Part shown: positions 17,776 through 24,364 of the stretch, in pieces
Position numbering within the stretch: position 1 is the stretch's first letter
Layout of the letters: every line of letters begins with the position of its first letter
Assembly: GCA_004570425.1 (NCBI GenBank)
Contig: SPQJ01000018.1
Span: 1-64,000, forward strand
Source of the DNA: Bacillus sp. AZ43
GTDB lineage: Bacteria > Actinomycetota > Actinomycetes > Mycobacteriales > Geodermatophilaceae
Direction of reading: 5' to 3'
DNA length: 64,000 nucleotides
Translations under genes and position numbers: made by a program
Notes under the pieces: generated by a model
The model's input: the letters and a program-made list of their open reading frames with translations, nothing else
Told to the model about the DNA's origin: nothing
The model's database searches: none

Positions 17776-18536
17776 GCGAGCTCGAGAGCGAGGCCATGGA
17801 GGCGGAGTTCGACACCGTCGCCGCCTGGACCGAGGAGGCGGTGCGGGCGCTCGGCCCGGAGCACGCGATCCCGGCCGGCTGCCGGGGGAGCGGCAGCGAG
17901 GGCGCGCTGCGCTGGCTGGCCGACCGTCTCGACCTGCGGCCGGGCGCGCGGCTGCTCGACGACGGCGCCGGAGTGGGCGGACCGGCCGGCTGGCTCGCCG
18001 CCGAGCGGAGGCTCCGGCCCGTCTGCGCCGAGCCCATGGCGGCCGCCGTGCACGCGAGCCGGCGGCTGTTCGGCCTGCCCGCGGTGGTGGCGCTCTCGCA
18101 GCGGCTGCCCTTCACCGCCGGCTCCTTCGACGCCGCCTGGTGCCTCGGCGTCCTGTGCACGACCTCGGACAAGGCGGGCGCGCTCGCCGAGCTGCGCCGC
18201 GTGCTCGTGCCCGGAGCCCGGCTGGGGCTGCTGGTCTTCGTGGCCGACGGGCCGCTCACCGGACCGCTGCCGGAGGGCAACGAGTTCCCGTCGGAGGAGG
18301 AGACCCGCGACCTGCTCGCCGCGGCCGGCTTCGAGCTCGGGGAGACGGCCGAGGCCGATCTCTCCGACAGCCCGGAGGAGTGGACCCGCCGTGCCGACGC
18401 CGTCGACGCCGAGGTCGAGCGCCGGCACGGCGGCTCGACGGCGTTCCGCCAGGCGCAGGAGCAGTCCGGCCGGGTCGGCCGGCTGCTGTCGTCGGGGGAG
18501 CTGCGGCCCTGGCTGGGCGTGGCCGTCGCCCGCTGA
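17772..18536 (+). CDS. SAM-dependent methyltransferase-like protein
   Basis: 254 residues, GTG start inside the preceding stop (GTGA). A class I methyltransferase pattern is visible: ARLLDDGAGVGGPAGWLAAE for the SAM loop, then LPFTAGSFDAAWCLGVLCTT and [20 protein letters not shown]. The substrate is unknown. Coupling to the MTHFR-like gene suggests a shared one-carbon role, but this is inference only. Confidence 0.82.
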   Translation: MSELESEAMEAEFDTVAAWTEEAVRALGPEHAIPAGCRGSGSEGALRWLADRLDLRPGARLLDDGAGVGGPAGWLAAERRLRPVCAEPMAAAVHASRRLFGLPAVVALSQRLPFTAGSFDAAWCLGVLCTTSDKAGALAELRRVLVPGARLGLLVFVADGPLTGPLPEGNEFPSEEETRDLLAAAGFELGETAEADLSDSPEEWTRRADAVDAEVERRHGGSTAFRQAQEQSGRVGRLLSSGELRPWLGVAVAR

Positions 18537-18582
18537 CGCTTCGACACGCGCGCGACACACGTCGTCACTAGGTTCTCTCCCC

Positions 18583-20172
18583 ATGGCGGACCTCTTCGAC
18601 GGCTATCCCCTGGGGGACGTCTGGGACGAGATGTTCGGCGCTCCCGGGGAGGCCCGGCCGGCCTACTCGGGCCTGTTCGCATCGCTCCAGCCCATCGACG
18701 GCGAGGAGCTGGCCGCGCGCGCGGACCTGCTCAGCCAGACCTACCGCGACGCCGGGGTCACCTTCGCCCACGCCGGCGAGGAGCAGCCCTTCCCGCTCGA
18801 CATCGTGCCGCGGGTCATCGGCGCCGAGGAGTGGGACGTCATCGAGCGCGGCGTGGCCCAGCGGGTGCTGGCACTGGAGGCGTTCCTCGCCGACGTCTAC
18901 GGCGCCGGGCAGGTGTTCGCCGACCGGGTCGTGCCGCGCAGCGTCGTCACCACCAGCGCGCACTTCCACCGGCAGGCCCACGGCCTGGTCCCGCCGAACG
19001 GGGTGCGGGTGCACGTCTCCGGCATCGACCTGGTGCGCGACGAGGCCGGCGACTTCCGGGTGCTGGAGGACAACCTCCGCTCGCCGTCGGGGGTCAGCTA
19101 CGTCATCACCAACCGGGCCGCGATGAGCCAGGTGCTGCCCGAGCTGTTCGCCGACCACCGCATCCAGCCGGTCGCCGACTACCCGAGCCGGCTGCTGGCC
19201 GCGCTCAAGGCGTCGGCGCCGTCGAACGTCGCCGACCCGACCGTCGTCGTCCTCACCCCCGGCGTCTACAACTCCGCCTACTTCGAGCACGCCCTGCTGG
19301 CCCGCCAGATGGGTGTCGAGCTGGTGGAGGGCCGCGACCTGGTGTGCGCGGGCAACCAGGTCAGCATGCGGACGACGGACGGCCAGCAGCGCGTCGACGT
19401 CATCTACCGCCGGATCGACGACGAGTTCCTCGACCCCGTGCACTTCCGGCCCGACTCGGTGATCGGCTGCGCGGGCGTGCTCAACGCCGCGCGCGCCGGC
19501 CGGGTGACCATCGCCAACGCCGTGGGCAACGGCGTCGCCGACGACAAGCTGCTCTACACCTGGGTGCCTGACCTCGTCCGCTACTACCTGGGCGAGGAGC
19601 CGGTGCTGCAGAACGCCGACACCTACCGGCTCGACGAGCGGGACACCGTGGAGTGGGTGCTGGACTCGCTCGACCAGCTGGTGCTCAAGCCGGTCGACGG
19701 GTCCGGCGGCAAGGGCATCGTCATCGGGCCGAAGGCCGACGAGAAGACCCTGGCCGAGCTCGCCGTCAAGGTGCGCGCCCGGCCGCGGGACTGGATCGCG
19801 CAGAAGCCGATCGGCCTGTCGACCTGCCCCACCCTGGTGGGCGGGCGGATCGCGCCGCGGCACGTGGACCTGCGGCCGTTCGCGGTGAACGACGGCGAGA
19901 AGGTCTGGGTGCTGCCCGGCGGCCTGACCCGCGTCGCGCTGCCCGAGGGCGAGCTGGTGGTCAACTCCAGCCAGGGCGGCGGGTCCAAGGACACCTGGGT
20001 GCTCAGCCCGCCCCGCCAGGCCACCGACGTGGAGGAGCCCGACCTGACCCGGATCGAGTTCACCCAGGCCGACCTGCCCGAGGAACCACCGGCGCAGGAC
20101 CCCGGCCCGCTCAACGACCCGGTGGTCGGCCAGTCGCAGCAGCAGCAACAACTTGGGGAGGCGCGGTGCTGA
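18583..20172 (+). CDS. Circularly permuted ATP-grasp type 2 protein
   Basis: 529 residues, the family partner of alpha-E and transglutaminase-like proteins. Seen: RVIGAEEWDVIERGVAQRVL, the family sequence VLEDNLRSPSGVSYVITNR, then VVVLTPGVYNSAYFEHALL, VYRR-like DVIYRRIDDEFLDP, and the ATP region LVLKPVDGSGGKGIVIG. It is predicted to ligate amino acids or amines in an ATP-dependent way, product unknown. A -10-like TAGGTT ends eight bases before ATG 18583, implying a leaderless message. It leads a three-gene overlapping operon. A Gln-rich C-terminus precedes the stop. Confidence 0.9.
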   Translation: MADLFDGYPLGDVWDEMFGAPGEARPAYSGLFASLQPIDGEELAARADLLSQTYRDAGVTFAHAGEEQPFPLDIVPRVIGAEEWDVIERGVAQRVLALEAFLADVYGAGQVFADRVVPRSVVTTSAHFHRQAHGLVPPNGVRVHVSGIDLVRDEAGDFRVLEDNLRSPSGVSYVITNRAAMSQVLPELFADHRIQPVADYPSRLLAALKASAPSNVADPTVVVLTPGVYNSAYFEHALLARQMGVELVEGRDLVCAGNQVSMRTTDGQQRVDVIYRRIDDEFLDPVHFRPDSVIGCAGVLNAARAGRVTIANAVGNGVADDKLLYTWVPDLVRYYLGEEPVLQNADTYRLDERDTVEWVLDSLDQLVLKPVDGSGGKGIVIGPKADEKTLAELAVKVRARPRDWIAQKPIGLSTCPTLVGGRIAPRHVDLRPFAVNDGEKVWVLPGGLTRVALPEGELVVNSSQGGGSKDTWVLSPPRQATDVEEPDLTRIEFTQADLPEEPPAQDPGPLNDPVVGQSQQQQQLGEARC

Positions 20173-21116
20173 GCCGGATCGCCGAGTCGCTGTTCTGGAT
20201 CGGCCGGTACGTGGAGCGGGCCGACGACACCGCACGCATCCTCGACGTGCACACGCAGCGGCTGGTCGAGGACCCGTGGATCGACGAGCGCCGCGCCTGC
20301 TCCAACCTGCTCGCGCTGATGGGCTTCCCGACGCCGGAGTCGGAGGCCGACACCGAGCGGGTGCTGGCCGACCTCGCCTTCGACCGCACCAGCCCCAGCT
20401 CGATCGTCGGAGCCCTCTCGGCCGCCCGCGAGAACGCCCGCGGGGCGCGCGAGGTGCTCAGCGCCGAGATCTGGGAGTCGCTCAACGTCACCCACAACGC
20501 GCTGCCCCAGCAGCGCACGATGGCCCGCCGCTACGGCCCGCACTCGCTGTTCCGCTTCGTCCGGGAGCGCTCGGCGATGGTGTTCGGCCTGGCCGACGCC
20601 ACGATGAGCCGCGACGAGAGCTGGCTGTTCCTCATCCTCGGCCGCTCGCTGGAGCGCGTGGACATGACCTCGCGGATCATCTCCACCCGCATCCTGGCCG
20701 GCGACGCCGCGCCGTCCTGGACGCTGGTGCTGCGCTCGACCGGGGCCTACGAGCCCTACCTGCGCACCTACCGCGGGATGGTGAACAGCAGCAAGGCGGC
20801 GGAGTTCCTGCTGCTCGACCGGCTGTTCCCGCGCTCGGTGTTCGCCGCCCTGGAGCAGGCGGAGGCGTGCCTGGCCGAGCTGGAGCGCTCGACGGTGCGC
20901 GACGCGGCCCGCATCGGCGTCGCCGGGGAGGCGCACCGCATCGTCGGCCGGGCGCGCACGATGCTGGAGTTCATGAGCCCGCCGGAGCTGCTCGCCCAGC
21001 TGCCCTCCCGCCTGGAGGAGCTGCAGCGCACCTGCTCGGCGGCGAGCGCGGCGGTGACCCACCGCTTCTTCACCGAGCAGGCGCCGCAGGTGTGGGTGCC
21101 GGAGGAGGCCGGATGA
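20166..21116 (+). CDS. Alpha-E domain protein (DUF403 family)
   Basis: 316 residues beginning VLSRIAESLFWIGRYVERAD, the hallmark of the alpha-E family, with RVDMTSRIISTRIL and AAEFLLLDRLFPRSV further on. It is an all-helical protein of unknown mechanism that always accompanies the ATP-grasp type 2 protein. GTG 20166 follows GGGGAGG and overlaps the upstream stop by seven bases; its own stop overlaps the next ATG. Likely acts as one complex with both neighbours. Confidence 0.92.
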   Translation: MLSRIAESLFWIGRYVERADDTARILDVHTQRLVEDPWIDERRACSNLLALMGFPTPESEADTERVLADLAFDRTSPSSIVGALSAARENARGAREVLSAEIWESLNVTHNALPQQRTMARRYGPHSLFRFVRERSAMVFGLADATMSRDESWLFLILGRSLERVDMTSRIISTRILAGDAAPSWTLVLRSTGAYEPYLRTYRGMVNSSKAAEFLLLDRLFPRSVFAALEQAEACLAELERSTVRDAARIGVAGEAHRIVGRARTMLEFMSPPELLAQLPSRLEELQRTCSAASAAVTHRFFTEQAPQVWVPEEAG

Positions 21117-22003
21117 GTCAGCAGACCCAGACCCGGACGACCGACCCGCGCCCGGCCTCCAACCGGTGGCGGCTGCAGGTCGTCCACCGCACCCGGTTCC
21201 ACTACACCGGTCCGGTGCGGTCCTCCTACAACGAGGCCCGGCTCACCCCGGAGAACAGCAACCGGCAGACGACGCTGCGCTCGAAGGTCGAGATCGAGCC
21301 GGCCGCCACCGCCTACGCCTACCGCGACTACTGGGGCTCCACCGTCACCGCGTTCGACCTGCACACCCCGCACTCCGAGCTGGTCGTCACGGGCACGTCG
21401 ATCGTCGAGGCGGGGCCCGACCTCGCCGAGCACGACCGGGTCGGGTGGAGCGGGCTGCGGGCCCGCGAGGTCCAGGAGCAGTTCGGCGAGCTGCTCGCGC
21501 CCACGGCGCTCACCACCATGGACGACGACGTCGTCGCCGAGGCCCGCGCGGTCGTCGGCGACGCCTACCCGCACGAGGCCGGGCCGCTGGTCTGCCGCTT
21601 CGTCGCCGACCGGATGGAGTACCTCTCCGGGTCGACGAACGTGAAGACCAACGCCATGCAGGCGTGGGAGAAGGGCAAGGGCGTCTGCCAGGACATCTCG
21701 CACGTCACCGTGGGCCTGCTGCGGGCGCTCGGGCTGCCGGCGCGCTACGTGTCCGGCTACCTGCACCCCACGCCCGGCGCGGAGATCGGCCGGGCGGTCA
21801 CGGGGGAGAGCCACGCCTGGGTGGAGTGGTGGGACGGCGGCTGGAACGCCTTCGACCCGACCAACTCGGTGGACGTCGGCACCCGCCACGTCACCCTCGG
21901 CCGGGGCCGCGACTACGGCGACGTCCCGCCGTTCAAGGGGCTGTTCTCCGGGCCCAGGAGCGAGGGGCACACGGTGACCGTGGAGGTCACGCGTCTGGCC
22001 TAG
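21113..22003 (+). CDS. Bacterial transglutaminase-like cysteine peptidase family protein
   Basis: 296 residues. N-terminal beta region (LQVVHRTRFHYTGPVRSSYN) typical of the bacterial transglutaminase N domain. Catalytic triad: C192 in GKGVCQDISH, H234 in GESHAWVEWW, D248 in NAFDPTNS. Homologues could cleave or transfer peptides. Start at ATG 21113 overlaps the alpha-E stop (ATGA). With the ATP-grasp and alpha-E genes it forms a conserved operon proposed from comparative genomics to make and process a small peptide-like product. Confidence 0.92.
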   Translation: MSQQTQTRTTDPRPASNRWRLQVVHRTRFHYTGPVRSSYNEARLTPENSNRQTTLRSKVEIEPAATAYAYRDYWGSTVTAFDLHTPHSELVVTGTSIVEAGPDLAEHDRVGWSGLRAREVQEQFGELLAPTALTTMDDDVVAEARAVVGDAYPHEAGPLVCRFVADRMEYLSGSTNVKTNAMQAWEKGKGVCQDISHVTVGLLRALGLPARYVSGYLHPTPGAEIGRAVTGESHAWVEWWDGGWNAFDPTNSVDVGTRHVTLGRGRDYGDVPPFKGLFSGPRSEGHTVTVEVTRLA

Positions 22004-22014
22004 CGCCCGGCGCG

Positions 22015-22020
22015 GATACT
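22015..22020 (+). promoter_or_regulatory. -10 box for leaderless ABC-F gene
   Basis: GATACT ends eight bases before ATG 22029 with no Shine-Dalgarno sequence between, so the ABC-F message is probably leaderless. Confidence 0.45.
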
Positions 22021-22028
22021 GGTTCCCG

Positions 22029-23837
22029 ATGAGCGCACCCCTGAACCTGGTCAACTTCGAGCGGGTGCACAAGGCCTTCGGCACGACCGTCGTCCTCGAC
22101 GACGTCTCCCTGGGCGTCGCCGCCGGTGAGCGGATCGGCATCGTCGGCCGCAACGGCGGGGGCAAGAGCACCCTCCTGTCGCTGCTGACCGGCGCCGACG
22201 AGCCCGACTCCGGCCGGGTCACCCGGCGCGGTGACCTCGCCATGGGCGTCCTCGACCAGTCCGGGACGCTCCCGCCGGGGACGACGGTGCGCGACGTGGT
22301 CCTCCCGCCGTCGATGTTCGCCGCCGAGCACGAGTGGGCCGGCGACCCGGCCGTCCGCTCGGTGCTCACCGGGCTGGAGCTCGACCGGCTCGGCCTCGAC
22401 GCCCCGGTCGCCCCGATGTCCGGCGGTGAGCGACGTCGCGTCGCCCTGGCGGCGCAGCTGATCCGGCCGCTGGACCTGCTCGTGCTCGACGAGCCGACCA
22501 ACCACCTCGACGTCGAGGGAGTGGCCTGGCTGGCCGAGTACGTGAAGGCCCGCGTCGGCGGCATGGTCGTCGTCACCCACGACCGGTGGTTCCTCGACGA
22601 GGTCTGCACCACCACGTGGGAGGTGGCCGACGGCGCCGTGCACTCCTACGACGGCGGCTACTCGGCGTACACCCTGGCCCGGGCGGAACGGGCGCGGATC
22701 TCGGCGGTGACCGAGGAGCGGCGGCTCAACCTGGTCCGCAAGGAGCTCGCGTGGCTGCGGCGCGGCCCGCCGGCCCGCACGAGCAAGCCGAAGTTCCGCA
22801 TCGAGGCCGCGCAGGCGCTGATCGCCGACGAGCCGCCGCCGCGCGACTCCATGGCGCTCAAGGGCTTCGCCGCCCGCCGCCTCGGCAAGACGGTCTACGA
22901 CGTCGAGGACGTCAGCTACGCCGTCCCGACCGAGGACGGGCCCCGCACGCTGTTCCAGGACCTGACCTGGCACGTCGGCCCCGGCGACCGGATCGGCATC
23001 GTCGGCGTGAACGGCGCGGGCAAGACCTCGCTGCTCAAGCTGCTGGTCGGCGAGACCCAGCCGGACGCCGGGACGGTCGTCGTCGGCCAGACGGTCGCGC
23101 CGGCCTACCTGTCCCAGCACGTGGCCGAGCTGCCGCCGCGCGCCCGCGTGCTCGAGGCGGTGCAGGACGTCGCCCGCATCGCCCGCATCGGCAACCAGGA
23201 GATCTCGGCGTCGTCGCTGGCCGAGCGCTTCGGGTTCGCCGCCAACCGGCAGTGGACGCCGGTCGGCGACCTCTCCGGCGGCGAGCGACGCCGGCTGCAG
23301 CTGCTCCGGCTGTTGATGGGCGAGCCCAACGTGCTGGTGCTCGACGAGCCCACCAACGACCTCGACATCGACACCCTCACCGCCCTCGAGGACCTGCTCG
23401 ACAGCTTCCCCGGCACGGTGCTGGTGGTCAGCCACGACCGGTACTTCGTGGACCGGGTGTGCGACAAGGTCGTGGCGCTGCTCGGCGACGGCTCCCTGGC
23501 CGAGCTCCCCGGCGGCGTCGACGAGTACCTCCGCCGCCGCGCCGCGGGCGGTGCGCCGCTGACCACCGCGGCCGGGACGTCCGACGCTCCGACCGCACGC
23601 AGCGGACCGGCGGTCTCCGCCGCCGACGCCCGCGCGGCCAAGAAGGAGGCGGCCAAGCTGGAGCGGCGGATGCTCAAGCTCGACGCCGACGAGAAGAAGC
23701 TGCACGAGGAGCTCGCCGCGGCCGCCACCGACTACGCGAAGGCCGCCGAGCTCGACGCGCGGCTGCGCGCCGTCCAGGCGGAGAAGGAGCAGGTCGAGGA
23801 GGAGTGGTTGGCCGCCGCGGAGCTCGCGGAGGGCTGA
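22029..23837 (+). CDS. ABC-F family ATPase (Uup-like)
   Basis: 602 residues without membrane helices, so not a transporter but a ribosome-associated ABC-F protein. Walker A 1 is GRNGGGKST (40-48) and Walker A 2 is GVNGAGKTS near 326. Signatures MSGGERRRV and LSGGERRRL, Walker B LLVLDEPTNHLD and VLVLDEPTNDLD. The interdomain linker is moderate (ERRLNLVRKELAWLRRGPPA). A C-terminal charged coiled coil after about 530 (KKEAAKLERRMLKLDADEKK) resembles Uup. It may resolve stalled ribosomes or give antibiotic protection; which of these is not evident. Confidence 0.92.
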   Translation: MSAPLNLVNFERVHKAFGTTVVLDDVSLGVAAGERIGIVGRNGGGKSTLLSLLTGADEPDSGRVTRRGDLAMGVLDQSGTLPPGTTVRDVVLPPSMFAAEHEWAGDPAVRSVLTGLELDRLGLDAPVAPMSGGERRRVALAAQLIRPLDLLVLDEPTNHLDVEGVAWLAEYVKARVGGMVVVTHDRWFLDEVCTTTWEVADGAVHSYDGGYSAYTLARAERARISAVTEERRLNLVRKELAWLRRGPPARTSKPKFRIEAAQALIADEPPPRDSMALKGFAARRLGKTVYDVEDVSYAVPTEDGPRTLFQDLTWHVGPGDRIGIVGVNGAGKTSLLKLLVGETQPDAGTVVVGQTVAPAYLSQHVAELPPRARVLEAVQDVARIARIGNQEISASSLAERFGFAANRQWTPVGDLSGGERRRLQLLRLLMGEPNVLVLDEPTNDLDIDTLTALEDLLDSFPGTVLVVSHDRYFVDRVCDKVVALLGDGSLAELPGGVDEYLRRRAAGGAPLTTAAGTSDAPTARSGPAVSAADARAAKKEAAKLERRMLKLDADEKKLHEELAAAATDYAKAAELDARLRAVQAEKEQVEEEWLAAAELAEG

Positions 23838-23863
23838 GCGGAGGTCCGTGGGCTGGCGCCGGA

Positions 23864-23945
23864 TCAGGCCTCGACGCGGCGGCGGCCGATGATCCTGAGG
23901 CCGACCGAGATCGGCGGGATGGCGCCGACGAGGGCGAAGGCGGGC
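23864..23945 (-). pseudogene. Possible 3' remnant of a membrane protein gene
   Basis: On the minus strand this stretch reads PAFALVGAIPPISVGL followed by RIIGRRRVEA and TGA (23864-23866). It looks like the last membrane helix and positive tail of an integral protein, but the coding pattern disappears where response-regulator sequence begins on the other strand. I read it as a small gene relic; chance is possible. Confidence 0.3.
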
Positions 23946-24277
23946 CAGGACCTGGTGACCGCCGTGCGCACCGTCGCGGCCGGGCACGGGCTGCTCGACC
24001 CGGCCGCCACCCTGCGGGTCATCGCGGCCTACGCGACCGCACCGGCGCCGGACCCGGCCCGGGCCGCCGCGCTGGCCGGGCTGACCGAGCGGGAGACCGA
24101 TGTCCTGTCGCTGGTCGCCGCCGGGCTCTCCAACGCCGAGATCGCCGCCCGTCTCTACCTGGGCGAGGCCACGGTCACGACGCACGTCAGCCGGATCCTG
24201 CTCGAGCTCGGCCTGCGCGACCGGTGCAGGCGGTCGCGTTCGCCTACGAGAGCGGTCTGGTCACGCCGGGCAGGTAG
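23930..24277 (+). pseudogene. Decayed NarL/LuxR-type response regulator remnant
   Basis: The open frame from ATG 23889 runs into LVTAVRTVAAGHGLLDPAAT, the usual receiver-to-linker sequence of NarL-type regulators, then a LuxR helix-turn-helix LTERETDVLSLVAAGLSNAEIA and TVTTHVSRILLELGLRDR. The phosphate-accepting receiver half is missing. After LRDR (about 24222) the expected VQAVAFAYESGLVTPGR continues in another frame, so one base has been lost; the shifted frame ends TAG at 24275-24277. Both truncation and frameshift show it is not functional. Confidence 0.7.
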
Positions 24278-24291
24278 CCGAACCCGGCCGG

Positions 24292-24297
24292 TAGGCT
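24292..24297 (+). promoter_or_regulatory. -10-like box upstream of the Mrp operon
   Basis: TAGGCT at the 3' end of the regulator remnant lies about 67 bases before the GTG of mrpA, leaving a leader of roughly 60 bases with GGAG just before the start. No matching -35 was clear. Confidence 0.4.
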
Positions 24298-24364
24298 GGG
24301 GTCACCGCCGGCCGTCGTCCGACGTCAGTGGTGTCCGAGAAGCCCCCTGACTCCCCGGAGACCC

